Assembly: GCA_022496805.1 (NCBI GenBank)
Contig: CM040085.1
Location: forward strand, 36,609,811 to 36,673,810
DNA from: Pohlia nutans
Lineage: Eukaryota > Streptophyta > Bryopsida > Bryales > Mniaceae
Direction: 5' to 3'
Length of the DNA stretch: 64,000 nt
A program made the position numbers and the translations under genes. Positions 44,460 through 56,862 of this stretch are shown here, in pieces. Every line of letters begins with the position of its first letter. The stretch's first letter is position 1. The notes beneath the pieces were generated by a model. It worked only from the letters and a program-made list of their open reading frames with translations. It did no database searches and was not told where the DNA came from.

Positions 44460-46099
44460 CAGTGTCTTGCAAAAGTGAGTCAGAACCTTGGAAAGAGAAC
44501 CTTGGAATGCATTTTTCTACCAACTCATTAAATGAAATCATGGTTTTCAAGATAGAGGAGATACATCATGGAGTTCATGAACTATTAATAAAGTTTACAT
44601 TGACACATACATGGGATATAATTAGAGAAAATTGTCCTAATATAAACACATGCCATGACTCAGTTTTGCATGCCATTGAGAACTCATGAGTCAAGACATG
44701 TGTTTTGCATGCCAAAAATGTATTGAAAACTCATGAGCCCAAATTGGCTTGGGTATATTGAACTCCAATGTTGCACTACTGATTCAGAGCTTCATACACA
44801 TCTTGAGTGGATTTTAATTACACACCATGGTGTACTTAGAGGAGCTTTCTGCAAGTGCTCGTACAGATCTTGATAATTCCATTCTGGTGAAGTTGCAAGC
44901 TGGTAGGTCCACTAGGGATGTAGGAAATGAATTGCAGGTGTCTCAAAGTCATGTTGCAAGACTGAGAAGGAAGAGATTGTTTGATATTCCTACTAGTAGT
45001 AGTGGTAGACCACAAGCATTGACAAATACACAGAAGAGAGCATGCATTAGAGCTGTCACGTCAGGAGGGTTTGAAACAACAACACAGGCTACCAAGTATG
45101 TACGTGAGGAATGTCAAGTTACTGTAAGTGTTGATACGGTGAGAAGGGTCTTACGTGCAGCGGGGTTGAAATCAAAGGTGAAGCAGAAGAAACCAAAATT
45201 GAACGAGAGGCACATCAAGGATCGACTTGAATTTGCTAGGCGGCATGAGCATTGGACCATTGATGATTGGAAGCACGTCATCTTCTCTGACGAGACAAAG
45301 GTAAATCGATTTTGCTCAGATGGTCGCAGTTGGTGTTGGATTCGCGATGAACAGTCTTGTGATTTAAGACAAGTGAAACAGACTGTAAAGTTTGGTGGTG
45401 GTTCAATCATGTTGTAGGATTGTATGACATTCCAAGGCTCAGGCATGTTTTGTAGAATTGAAGGAAGAATGGATCAACATCAGTACAAAGAAATCTTACA
45501 AAGAGATTTGATGTACACCGTGATGGCATATGATCTTGATCCTTCAAAATTGATTTTTCAGCATGACAATGATCCCAAACATACAGCAAAAAGTGTTAGC
45601 CAATGGCTAAAATTACAAAAGTTTGATGTTCTTAAGTGGCCTGCACAATCTCCTGACCTAAATCCAATTGAGCATCTTTGGGCAGGGCTAAAACGTCGAC
45701 TTAACCAATATGAAAGTGCTCCAAAGGGAATTTTAGAATTGTGGGAACGTATTGAAGAGTGTTGGGCTTCTATAGAATTAGAAGAGTGTAAGAAGTTGTA
45801 TGAAAGTATGCCACGGCGAATCCAAGCTCTTTTAGCTGCCAAAGGCAAGTGGACAAAATATTAGATTGTTTCTTTGATTGAGGATGCAAAACTGAGTCAT
45901 GAGACACAGTTTCCTTTTGATGTAATTTTCTTGTACATATTAATGTAAGAAGGATTTTCTTTTGCATCAAATTCTAGCTCACTAAAAGTACTATCATATA
46001 CAAGTTGTAATTTGTGCAAATCTATCACCAATTTTCCTACATTAGTAACTGTATTCTGATTTACAAGAACTTGACTCAGTTTTGTTTTGCTAGACACTG
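44460..46099 (+). mobile_element. Tc1/mariner (DD34E) transposon with IR/DR ends
   Basis: 1640 bp flanked by TA (44458-44459, 46100-46101). The outer ends CAGTGTCTTGCAAAA and CAGTGTCTAGCAAAA are inverted. Inner copies of a related site, CATGACTCAGTTTTGCATGCC at 44652-44672 and its inverse near 45881-45904, sit about 200 bases in. Such paired sites in each end are the IR/DR arrangement of Sleeping Beauty-like Tc1 elements. It encodes one transposase. Confidence 0.9.
44827..45864 (+). pseudogene. Tc1-type DD34E transposase with one nonsense codon
   Basis: 345 codons from ATG 44827 to TAA 45862-45864, open except for TAG at 45415-45417 where related proteins have tryptophan (a one-base change from TGG). 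N-terminal paired helix-turn-helix: VSQSHVARLRRKR and a second HTH with SVDTVRRVLRAAGL, joined by the GRPQAL linker. The DDE triad is present: FSDETK, HDNDPKH and NPIEHLW, with exactly 34 residues between the second D and E. Plant mariner-like transposases are normally DD39D, so a DD34E Tc1 is notable. Cut-and-paste into TA sites is the expected activity; this copy would need suppression of the stop. Confidence 0.92.
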
Positions 46100-46156
46100 T
46101 AGGTCGCCCTATACTACGTGATTGGGGGCCTGATCGGAAACAGGTCGCCTACCTTA

Positions 46157-47898
46157 ACTGTGCACCAGTGCACCTACAAAGAAGTTTGACTTGTGAGTCA
46201 CGTCACGTGTCAAATCAGAGTATCGTAAAGTATCATCGAATTTGGCATGGATTAAAGAATTGTAAAGTAATGTATAATATCATCGAGTCTCGCATATATC
46301 GAGTAAAATAATGTAAAGTATTGACTAGTATCATCCTGCAAAGTATCGTAAAGTATATGCTCTCTAATATGACCACATAATGCCAATGCAGAATCATCTC
46401 AAGTCCCTAATCACAGTACGTATATGCATGCAACTTAAATGGTCCCTAGGAACAAGAATTGAGTGACAAGGGACTACTTAAGTCGCCAATTACCAGTTTA
46501 AAATGACAACATTTCCGTGAGTGCAAATTGTATGATTACCTGAGTCTCCCATAGTCCCACGTAGACACCGCTACCATATTGTTATATCTCTTCTCAGGTT
46601 TATAATCTGACACTTAATTACCGGCACATATACACAAGAAGCAAGCTGGGTGATGAGAATCACAAGTCATGAACAGGCTTTGAATGTCATTTGAAGCAAA
46701 CAAAATAACCCTTGGTTTTGACATAGACGCTCCAGGCAATCCCGTGTACTTGGCCTCCGGCTCATGCAATCTCTGAGAGAAAAAAGCTAAATTATGCTGC
46801 ATTTGATTAATTAGATGTAATCGAACTAGCTCGATCTTGATCCGAGCATAATTAAGCTCAGACAGATCGAACGTGTGGACCAAGTCTTCCTTCCTGGAAA
46901 GGAGAGAAATCATGTCACGCGTCAATGAATCCGGATATCTTACCCACGGAGACCCGGGCTGCGCTGTATTGATTTATGGGGCCTTGTGCCGTCTTTTCAA
47001 TTCCTTTCTAATGGACACGGTACTTCCAAAGAGTAGATACACAAATAACACGAACAGGTATATCTAGATGCAACTGGCGTGGAATTCGTGCAACTTGTCC
47101 CACCGATCAAAAAGAACCATGTTCCAACAACGCAAGTGTGCCCACGCTGCGGCATTCGGGGATGTTCATGATTTTCTTTTGTCATTATTATTGTTTTTCC
47201 CTTTTCAAATGGCATGAATAAAGTTGAATGATTCTTTCTCATCCTCTTACCGACTGAACTCACTGGAGCACGATATTTTAAATTGCACATTGATCGGGCA
47301 AGTTGTTCGAAGGGACAACACGAGCTGCAAAGCTAGCTAGCCTAGCCTAGCTACCATATTTTCCTACGCTACAATATTTTATGTATCATGTACGTGGTTC
47401 ACAGAGCTCTACAGTATCTTTGCAAAGTTGAGTACATTTAACCAGCTGCGCGTCTACGAGATGATCGAGCGACGTTGTCGCAATCTGGTTGTCGAGTTTG
47501 TGAGCTGTTTGCTCATTTTTTGGGAGAGAAACAGAAACGTCGAGATTAATTCCCAGCCCGCGGAAAGATGAAGAATTCTTCAAGTTGATCAACTTGTACG
47601 TCGAGACTAGGTCTAGCTAGCTTGTCGTAGTGGAGGACTGAGCTCTTGAATCGACATGCAGGGAGCCAGTCATCCAAAGATTTATACTCCATGACCAGAA
47701 CAGATTTGAACCCTCTCGACCTACGTTTTAGGTATATCAAACTGTAGATCGACAGGGTTCTGTGTGATCGATCGATCTCAAGCTCTGGGCTTCGTTGAAA
47801 AGTAATTCGTCTTCGGACCTGAGCTTGAAAATTTGAATGAATGCAGAAACGGAACTGATGTGACAGCGTTCTCTTGGCAGATCAGATCAACTGGCACA
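46157..47898 (+). other. Upstream region of the receptor-like protein gene
   Basis: 1.7 kb between the MITE and the RLP start. CGTAAAGTATCATCGA-like words recur at 46213-46350. Frames such as 46614-46925 (minus) show no domain. The 5' leader of the RLP probably begins after about 47700, but no clear TATA box was fixed. Confidence 0.4.
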
Positions 47899-50800
47899 AT
47901 GAAGACAGTCATAATTTTGCTCGGGATTTGCCTGAGCTTGCTTGGGACATCTTTCTCCAGCCCTGTGGAGTCGGAGGCAAGCGTCAAAGCTGAAAATTAT
48001 TTAAAGGTCAGTTTGTAGATCTGTGAACGTCTTGAGCAAGACTGTACCTGTTCATAACTGTTGTAATTTTTACAAGTGATTTCACTCTTGTCGGACCTTC
48101 TAACAACTGAAGGAGGCTTCAATCAACAAAATTTTGTAACTCTGAAATTCTGGCTCTGAAACAAAATGTTGACAAACGTGTTCTCTCTTAATTAACGAAG
48201 CAGGGCTTCGAAGACACGGAACTGTTCTCTGTAAGTACCAGATTCCAGGAAGACAACGTTAGGGAACGCAGAGCTGGCCGAAGGCTACTTCAAGCAAGCA
48301 ACGCAAACGTCACCGACCTAAATGCGCTCCTGCAGTTCAAGCAAGGAGTTCTAGATCCAAACGGTACTCTCAAGAATTGGGATACGAGGCTGAATGCAAA
48401 TCACTGTAATTGGACCGGTGTGACTTGTAGTAACACTACAATCCGACGCGTGATTTATTTAAACATAACAGGTATGAAGCATCTACGTATTAAATTACAT
48501 TCCTTCGATCGGTGACCAGTATCATTTCATCGACTGTCTTGAATGAATTCCGTACAGTTTTGATTACAAAGTATCTACAAAGTATCTACTCAGCTCTAGG
48601 CATTCCTCGTTTACATCATTTCGTATTGCTCAGATCCATGGCATCACGATTATAAGCTTATTTTCATTGTAAGAATGGAGAAATTATCTAAGGGTTGGCA
48701 ACTTGACCTGCTGCAGGCACTGCTAATGCTAGTCTGGTGGGAGAAATCTCACCGAACATCTCGATGCTGTCGGCGCTTGTGAATTTGACTCTATCACAAC
48801 ACGACCTCACCGGTCCAATCCCAGGGTCATTAGGGCAACTTTCCTCTCTGGTGGGTTTAGAGTTGCGGGCAAACAACTTAACCGGCTCTATTCCTCGGGA
48901 GTTAAGCAAACTCACCAAACTACGAAGCCTGAACCTGGAAGCAAACGAACTGACTGGCACTATTCCTGCAGAATTTGGGAACCTGACCTCACTCATGGAG
49001 CTTGATTTGAAGGGCAACAACTTAACCGGCGGTATTCCTGCAGATCTAGGAAGACTCTCCGCCCTGGAGAGCCTTGTAGTGGAAGGGAACGTTCTTTCAG
49101 GGCCACTTACAGTGGCGCTCGTCAATCTGCGCCGACTACGCATCCTGAACCTGCACAGCAACAACTTCACAGGCCCCATTCCCAAAGAGCTTTACCAAAG
49201 CTCCTTCTGTGGGAGCCTCGAGCAGTTTGATCTCGGTGCCAACAATCTGTCAGGGACATTGCCACCTCAGCTCGCCACGCAATGTCGAAACTTGACGGAG
49301 ATCGACGTGACCACGAATAACTTCCAGGGGCAGATTGACCCTGCGTTTGGTTTCTTGCCAAATTTAAAATCGTTTCTGGTGCGGGAGAATCAGTTCACTG
49401 GCACCATCCCGGACAGCTTCGGAAACTGCTCCCAGCTCCAAAGCTTCGATATGCGCAACAATCATTTCGAAGGGGAGATTCCGGAGACCTTGTCTAATTG
49501 TCCTTTGCTGCAGGGGTTTCTGGTGAGTTTCAATAACCTCACTGGGCCGCTTCCACAGGGGTTTGCAAAGCTGCCGTTTCTGAGCATCGTCTACTTCAAT
49601 GACAACCATCTGACCGGACGGCTTGATTACCTGGAGAATTGCAGTGGCATGTGGCAAATCCATGGCGAGAATAATCATCTAGTTGGGCCCCTGCCGACGT
49701 TTTTCGGGAAGACATGCGAGAATTTGACGCATCTGTTTGTCTCAGGTAACAACTTCACTGGTGGGCTTCCAGCAACTTTGGCGAATTGCCCCAAGCTGGA
49801 GAATATTGGCGTGAGCTGGAACAAGCTGAACGGGACCATTCCTGTGGAGTTTAGCAAGTGTGCGCGCATGGAGAATTTTCAAGTAGACCATAATTCATTC
49901 ACTGGTAACATTCCTGTGGAGTTCAGCAGATGGGGGACGTCGATCAACATCATGTATTTTCAGAACAACAATTTCTCAGGGACGATTCCGAGCTCGTTTT
50001 CCAACTTGACGCAGCTGACACAATTGCATTTGATGAATAATCCCTGGCTGTCTGGATCCATTCCCGCGGAGTTTGGAAACTTGACCCAGTTGCAGAATCT
50101 GGTCATCTTTAACACGAATGTTTCCGGTGTGATTCCGCCCTCGCTTGGAAACTGCGCCAGCCTCAAGTATCTTGTCCTCAACAACAACACACTGACTGGA
50201 ACCATACCGACAACCCTCGGCAACTGCTCCAATTTGCTCTACTTGATTCTGTCAGAGAACGCGCTTTCAGGAGGAATCCCTGACACTCTCAGCAAGTGCA
50301 ATCAGTTAACGACCCTCGATCTGTCCATGAATCAACTCACTGGGCAAATTCCAAGCTCTCTCAAGAACTGTTCCAATTTGAATACCATCGTGCTGAACAA
50401 TAACCTGCTGTCCGGAGAATTTTCCTTGGACATGAGCACCATGGTGAGCTTGCAATCCGTGTCAGTGCGCAACAACAGCATCACAGGAGATTTATTTCAG
50501 TCCCTAGCCACTCTGAGCTCAGCAATCAACGTGACGGGAATCGATTTCTCGTTCAACGAGCTCACTGGAGCTTTTCCTGCCTCCTTCGACGTGACGAAAC
50601 TGGCGAACTTGAAGGTGCTGGTACTGGGAAACAACAAGCTGCAAGGCTCAATCCCGCAATGGCTATGGAGCCTCCCGAAGCTGCAACTGCTGGATCTCAG
50701 GAGCAACAATTTCACGGGAGAGTTGACTGGGAATTTCAGTAATCTCCAGGGATATATCAACATGTCGATTGCAGGTACAGGCCAAAACGTGTCAGATGGA

Positions 50801-51433
50801 TCTTCAGACACGTACTTACCGAGCGTTTCGATTACAGTTAGTGGCTCAGATGTGACGTACACGACGGACATCAAGCTTGTGATTTCCATGTCGTTGTCAC
50901 ACAATCAACTGGACGGACCGATTCCGGTGGAATTGACGGAGCTGGTGAAGATGAAGTTTCTAGATTTGTCATGGAACACCTTCCAAGGCGAGATTCCGTT
51001 CAACATCGGCTCCCTGTACGCTCTGCAGTCGCTGGATCTTTCCAACAATCGACTGTCGGGCGCCATTCCGGAGTCCATGACGAATATGACGAGCTTGTCG
51101 CAACTGTTTCTAGCCAACAACGATCTCTCGGGTCCGATTCCGCAAGGAGGACAGATGCTCACGTTTACAGACGATTCGGTCTGGCATCCTGGCAATCCCG
51201 GTCTTTGTGGCCCGCCTCTGGACACAACCAAATACTCGTGCAACCAGTCGCCTGGAAACTCGTTCTATGACCTCTTCACTGTGCCTAGTTTCGTCGTGGG
51301 ATTCCTCGTGGGGTTCTTCACGATTGCCATTGTGGTTCTGTCTTGGAAGCCTGCGCGACACTTCGTCTACCCTGCCCGTGAGGAGACTACAAGAGGATTC
51401 TATAAAGCCTCCTTAAAGAGAGAGGCTTTGTGA
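47899..51433 (+). CDS. LRR receptor-like protein (RLP), three exons
   Basis: Exons 47899-48006, 48204-48471 and 48717-51433 join in frame (1030 aa), all with GT-AG introns. Start MKTVIILLGICLSLLG is a signal peptide. An LRRNT_2 cap follows (NALLQFKQGVLDPNG, CNWTGVTC). Then about 27 plant-type LRRs (LxGxIP), an island of about 50 residues (from INMSIAGTG to TTDIK) and four more LRRs. One membrane helix (FVVGFLVGFFTIAIVVLSW) and a short basic tail complete it. There is no kinase, so signalling would need a partner such as SOBIR1/BAK1-type kinases. This C1-island-C3 plan matches defence and development RLPs. The ligand is unknown. Several mid LRRs end NCS or NCP. Confidence 0.93.
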
Positions 51434-51805
51434 TTTTTAAACTAGCTTTTTGAATTTACCTAGGATCAGATGTGCATATGTTGAGGTTCTCTAAACTAGC
51501 CTGTAATTTTATCAGTGAGTTTTCCATCGCTGGCTACACATGTTTTCAATTGGGTGGATTTGGATCCAGACGATCTTCTGCCCTAGACAAATCTTGGACA
51601 AATTAGGGTTTTAAGAAGAATATTATGTGTATATGCTCATATATTCTGGGAATTATCTCAAATTTGTTCAGATATTTCAAGATCGGGTGGGAGGCTAATC
51701 AGGTGGACTGGTTGTCTGTTGGATGCTGCGAATCATGGTTACTTTGGTTGCATTGTTTTGTACAATTGTTTGAGACTTCGAGACGACAGATACGTAATGT
51801 GGTTA
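51434..51805 (+). other. Probable 3' untranslated region of the RLP gene and spacer
   Basis: Non-coding sequence after the RLP stop. An 88-codon frame (51625-51891) runs into the foldback and has no domain. Confidence 0.4.
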
Positions 51806-51981
51806 CACAGGGAGAAATAATGACATTCCCACATGGGATTTCATATGGGAAGTGGGACAAAATTTCCACAATTGTAACTTTCTTGCGATGATTGTAGTGT
51901 ATTTTTGATTTGGGAAAGTTACAATTGTGAGAAATTTGTCCGCGTTTCCCATATGGAAACCTTGAATTTATCTCCCTTTGT
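51806..51981. mobile_element. Foldback MITE
   Basis: Imperfect inverted arms of about 75 bases (51808-51882 and 51907-51980) around a short loop, with the inner ends CACAATTGTAACTTTC matching exactly. No certain target duplication. Confidence 0.6.
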
Positions 51982-53390
51982 TAGTACGTGTTTGCTTAGA
52001 GCAAGGCCAATAACGCTTCTTTCCAGCTCGGGAACTACATGTTGCGATTTCCTGTTTCTTTGGAGGTCCAAATGCGTCCCCAACAGCATGCGCCCGCACA
52101 GTGGGTTGACGGAGGAGGTGGAGAGACGGACTTCTTGCACGCCTTCTGCAATCTCGTTGGGGTCCTCGCTATTCCTCTACGACACCGGCTTGTGTGGTGT
52201 CCCAAAGGTAGCACGATGGATACGAACAAAGCCATTTGAAGTGATTGTAAGTGTCCCAAAACTAGCTGCAAAATGTCCAATGGGATAGTACGTGGCACCG
52301 ACGTGCCTTGGGTGAAGCTAAGTTGTAGTTGTTGAGAATTTTTTTTGCCATTCAAATAGACGTTTTTTGGGTTTTCCTTGAGTTTTTCCGTGAGTTTTGG
52401 AGACCACCAAGCTCTTACATACCTAATAATGAGAGACCACCAAGTTCTTTCATACCTTATAACTATTTAAAGTGAACAAATAAGAGTATATTAAAAAAAA
52501 ATACATGTTATCTTATTCAAATTGAACGTGAGTTAAAAGATAACTCAATTATATAAAAAAATAAAATAAAAATCTATTTTGAGTTTGTGTAAGCCTTCTA
52601 TATTCTATGAAGTGGGCCCTCTAGATATTAAAGAGGCTCTAGGGCCCAATTTTGAATTCAAAATTCCCGAAAAACGCCCATGAGACCCCAAAATGTTAAA
52701 AACCAAAAATTGAGTCTCTCTAAAACTACTATCTCAAAAACATTTATAGAACGACATAGTAAGGCTTGACAGAGAAGGCATTCTGCAAAATAAAAAAGTT
52801 GATCCAAGGGCGAATCCATCAAGGACTATTTTTTTTATTTTGTTTTTCGCGAAATGTAAGATAAAGTGGAGGGAATTACAGTCGAGTATAAACCACAATT
52901 GAAAAATTAGAGGAAGTTTGATTTCATCCATCACTTGTACTGGAAAAAAACATAATACCCAACTGTTAGAATGTGGATGTCAGTGCCACAATGAATGTGT
53001 GGCCTCTTGGAAGCTTTGTGAAACGTGTGCTTGACTTGCAGAGTTGAAATTAGGTCAAATTCGGTTGTCCAAAACATGTTTTGGATGTTTTTGTTGGTCT
53101 TGGACTCTTAGTTAAATAATTAAAACTGGAGTTGCAATGGTCTGGTTTTTAGAGTTGATTGACCTACTAGTGTTTTTCTTCAACTAGCACAAGTTAGTGT
53201 ACCTCTTGGATACATTTAGTTCCAAGAAGAGGAACACCTTTTCAATTATAGAATGTGTTTGTACAATAACACAAAAGATTTCTAACATTAAATTTCATCA
53301 TATTCTTCAGTATCATTACTGCAACGAGGAGTTGTAATCCATCATCATGAATATATCAATTGCATTTTTTCTTGAACCTCTTAACCCCTA
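51982..53390. other. Gene-free spacer
   Basis: Balanced to 52330, then AT-rich. GAGACCACCAAG occurs twice (52400-52450). Short frames on both strands at 51905-52355 show no domain. Confidence 0.4.
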
Positions 53391-53394
53391 AACG

Positions 53395-53952
53395 TTCTCA
53401 CCCTTTTCAGATTTGGCAGTTTTTCAAAGATGCATTATAAAATGCAACTAAGAGGGATATTTTCAACTTGATGAATAAATAAAAGTTGTACATTATGAAT
53501 TTTAGATTCTATCCATATGGTTAGATTTGCGATTGCTATCACCAATATTTGTGTATAAATTTTCAAACTTCAAATTTAGAGCTCTTTTGTAATATGATTA
53601 CGAATAAGATATTGACAATCTAATGATGAAATTTTTTGGGATGGGTTGAAATGTAATACTCTAAGTGTAGTGATTTTTGGAGATTTTTCGGTTGCTTAAT
53701 TTTAGTAGTTGAATTTTTCAAGAGCACTTTTAGACTAAAATCTTTGAGATTTTGGGTGGAACACTACAACATGAAATGAGGCATAAAAATTTCACAAATC
53801 ATCCCCTTTCTAATCTGATCACACATGCACGAAGCTAACTTCCCATAAAAGTTTCAATAAAAAATCCACACTGCAAAAAGTGCATGATGGATGAGAAATC
53901 GGAGTTCGAATCCGTACATCATGCAAAATATGTATGGTTGGGCGGTTAGGAG
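53395..53952. mobile_element. piggyBac-like TTAA element, family F copy 2
   Basis: 558 bp between TTAA at 53391-53394 and 53953-53956. Ends CCCCTAAACGTTCTC and (inverted) CTCCTAACCGCC. Colinear with 38796-39372 for most of its length, including GATTACGAATAAGATATTGA. Confidence 0.75.
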
Positions 53953-53956
53953 TTAA

Positions 53957-54780
53957 TTGTTTATATAAGGTTTTCATTTTTATGTTACCTTGTCAAAGGA
54001 GGTTGTTTCTTGGGTTAACAAAAACCTATATGGACATCTCAAATGCTTAAAAGAGGCTCATCCAAGTTCTGTCTCTTATTTCAAAATGTGTACTATTAAA
54101 ACATGAGATACCCAAGTACTCCACATTCACAAACCAAGATCATCAATGAAGAACTTCTCTTTCTCAAGTGCCTTCAACAATGGCACAAATTCAGGCAAGT
54201 CATTGCACAAAAAAATTAAAAACTCTATAAGGGAAAGAAAAGGGTCATTAATTTGGGTAAATTTATAATTTAGAAAAATTGGAAAACTTACAAAGACAAG
54301 TTATTTAAAAATAGACCCCATGAAATCCATTTAAAAAACATATCTTTAATATTCTCATGAATTCTTTGTACTCTTTCAATAATTAATGCCTAATGAACAA
54401 AATTTGATTTTTAAGTAGCCCATATCTGAAATTGGGGCCGGTCATAGTGAACAGAGCATTAAAAATCATTTTTCCAAACACTTATGTGATCTAGTATTAG
54501 TTGTGAGACATCCAAGATTTTGATAATACCATGTTGCAATTTTTTTATTCATTCCTTATTTGTCTTTTAGTTTGTCTCCTACACAAAAAATTATTCCACA
54601 TGTTTCTTTCATACAATTACCACATTTAGTAAAATTGTACAAGGTGAGAGAAAAAATTAATTGGAATCAAATTGTTATTTTTATGCAAAAAAGATACCTT
54701 TGTGGGGACACGATTAGTTCTAAAACGATGAACAGTCGTAAGTTCAAGAATGCTATGGTGCAGAGTTAATTTTCTTCTTG
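53957..54780. other. AT-rich spacer
   Basis: No gene or element ends recognised; a 69-codon frame at 54560-54769 is unsupported. Confidence 0.4.
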
Positions 54781-54784
54781 TTAA

Positions 54785-55512
54785 CTCCTAAAGGTTGGGC
54801 CTATGACCATGGAATCATGTTTTATCTGTCACACTCAATTTTTCTACTAAAAATAATACAAGAATTCAAATTTATATTTTTAGTATATGAAGTCACATGT
54901 CTACTACAAATCATGAATTTTTCATAAATTTTGGTGAAAATTTGAAATTACTATGGTTTTATGAAGGGATTGTAAAGAAAATCTATTTTTAAATTTTACA
55001 TGGGGTCCCAACTACAAAATGTACTAGAAAATTCCGATTTTTTTACCTAAGGTGTAAATTACAATGAAGAAAAGTTTAGTTAATGAAAATCATCCGTGTA
55101 TATAAATTTAGAAATTTTGCTACACCTTGGTGATACCTACTGAACTTGTAATTACAATAAAACACTCAATTTTCAAAATTTTCCAAAAATTCAAAGTGGA
55201 GTAGAAACTAGACTTGGCAAGCTTCATTTTGTTAGTTAAGCTCAAATGCAATGGAACTCATTTTCATGGCCTAAATTTAGTTTAAGTAGAACAAGCAAAA
55301 AAATTGAAAATACACTACACAGTGAACCGTTTTTACGATTCTTTTTGTAGTTGGGACCCCATGTAAAATTTAAAAATAGCTTGAATGATTTGAATTTAAC
55401 TTGAAAGGCTGGCATCACCAAGCAAAGCCCTTCACATAAAGAATTGGATGGAAATCATCCACACAGCAACTTCATTCATAAGCCATTTTTTGGTCTCGGC
55501 GGCGTTCAGGGG
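54785..55512. mobile_element. piggyBac-like TTAA element G1
   Basis: 728 bp between TTAA at 54781-54784 and 55513-55516. Ends CTCCTAAAGGTTGG and (inverted) CCCCTGAACGCC. Contains a perfect 37-bp internal inverted repeat. Its right TTAA is the left TTAA of G2. Confidence 0.7.
54983..55379. repeat. Perfect 37-bp inverted repeat, arms 54983-55019 and 55343-55379
   Basis: The arms are exact reverse complements (core ACATGGGGTCCCAACTAC) separated by 323 bases. The exact match in otherwise decayed AT-rich DNA suggests recent origin or selection for pairing. Confidence 0.85.
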
Positions 55513-55516
55513 TTAA

Positions 55517-56055
55517 CCCTTTAGCGCGCCAGCGTCCATATATTGGACGACAAATAGATTGAAGCTGTTCGGATCTCATCTAGATTGAACAGTTTTCATC
55601 CACCAAAATTACTCTTGGTTCTTGTGTAAGTTGACTATTCTTTGAACGGTTTGGATCTTCAAAATAGGTTATTATTATTTTTAGAAAAATAACACAATCG
55701 GTTTATGTCAGGTTTCATTCTTAGTTCAAAAAGTGAGACCTCAAACATGATTTTCCAAAATAGGTAGAATCAAATATTGGAAACCATACCATCTTGTAGT
55801 GCATGTTATTCCAATTTCATTACAATTTTTTGAAATTTTTTGTGTTGATTTGGGATTTTTAATTGAATTTCAGGAGAAAACCTTGCAAAATTAAATTAAA
55901 AATATTAATAAAAATTATGATGAATCCAATTGTATAGATGTGATCTTCACATTGACATTAACAAGTTTTCTTTGTACATCTACTCCATTTTGGGTTTTCA
56001 TCAAACATTTTATAGCGCATCTTTGAAAACAGTGTTGAATCGGGACGTTAAAGGG
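55517..56055. mobile_element. piggyBac-like TTAA element G2
   Basis: 539 bp between TTAA at 55513-55516 and 56056-56059, both shared with neighbours. Ends CCCTTTAGCGCGCC and (inverted) CCCTTTAACGTCCC. Confidence 0.7.
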
Positions 56056-56059
56056 TTAA

Positions 56060-56862
56060 TCCTTTAGTGCCCAGGGTACTGTAGCAGACAGCTCTGGATT
56101 TCAGTGGGTTTTTCCACTGTGGTTGAGACTACCAAAAATAGAATGGGTTAAATTAGAAAGTAGCCGTACAATTCTATTCTCAACTCGAGAGCACACATTT
56201 TATTAAAATTTGAGAATCATCCGATGGTGGGATCGGAAGATTATAGTATGTATTTGAACTATATAATGCACGCTCAAAAACGAGATTTTGGGGGGTGTGT
56301 GACTTCAAAGTTAAATAGAATTTGAGGTAAATTTTCAAAAATAAAAGCAAAGAAGTTCAGCTATGCCCTATGTCAACACCTCTCCGTTGCAATCTTTCAT
56401 ATCAAAAATAGACTCACACATAATTATTGTGAGATTTATAAGTGAAAGTGACTTGTCCATGTACGGTTTAGGACAAAATTTTATACGTTGAAAATTGACA
56501 GGAGTGGGTACATTAGTCAAGATCGGATTACACACACTAATGGAAGATGAAGAAGAGAACACAATCCAAAAAAATAAAACAAGATAACAAACTTCCAAAC
56601 ACAAGAAATACTACATAATACATATGTTGTATTTGTAAGTATTTACTGTATTTTCAAGTATTTGCAGTATTTTTGCGTTCTGTTGATAGGTATTTTGATA
56701 GTTGTACAATTCCAAATTGAAAATTTCTTTTTCTGGAAGGTGCGTAATGTATGTGCGCAAATCTGAACTTCAAAACTGAAGTTCCAATTCTTCACGGATT
56801 CTCTGCTATTTGCATTTCGGACATTGTAGTGACCATAATGTGGTTTGCTGGGCACTAAAGGG
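56060..56862. mobile_element. piggyBac-like TTAA element G3
   Basis: 803 bp between TTAA at 56056-56059 and 56863-56866. Ends TCCTTTAGTGCCCAG and (inverted) CCCTTTAGTGCCCAG differ at the first base only. No transposase frame. Confidence 0.8.

Larger units (their letters stand above)
44062..46154. mobile_element. TA-flanked MITE (about 450 bp) split by a Tc1 element
   Basis: Ends 44062-44085 and 46131-46154 are inverted repeats of 24 bases with one mismatch (AGGTAGACGACCTG / AGGTAGGCGACCTG and onward). TA lies outside each (44060-44061, 46155-46156). Without the nested 44460-46099 element and one TA it would measure about 450 bp. Confidence 0.75.

Noticed and set aside
46614..46925. 103-codon minus-strand frame upstream of the RLP
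   Set aside because: No domain, promoter context or splice support.
51996..52417. TTA-flanked PIF/Harbinger MITE starting GAGCAAGG
   Set aside because: TTA occurs at both sides but the termini match at only about six of eight bases.
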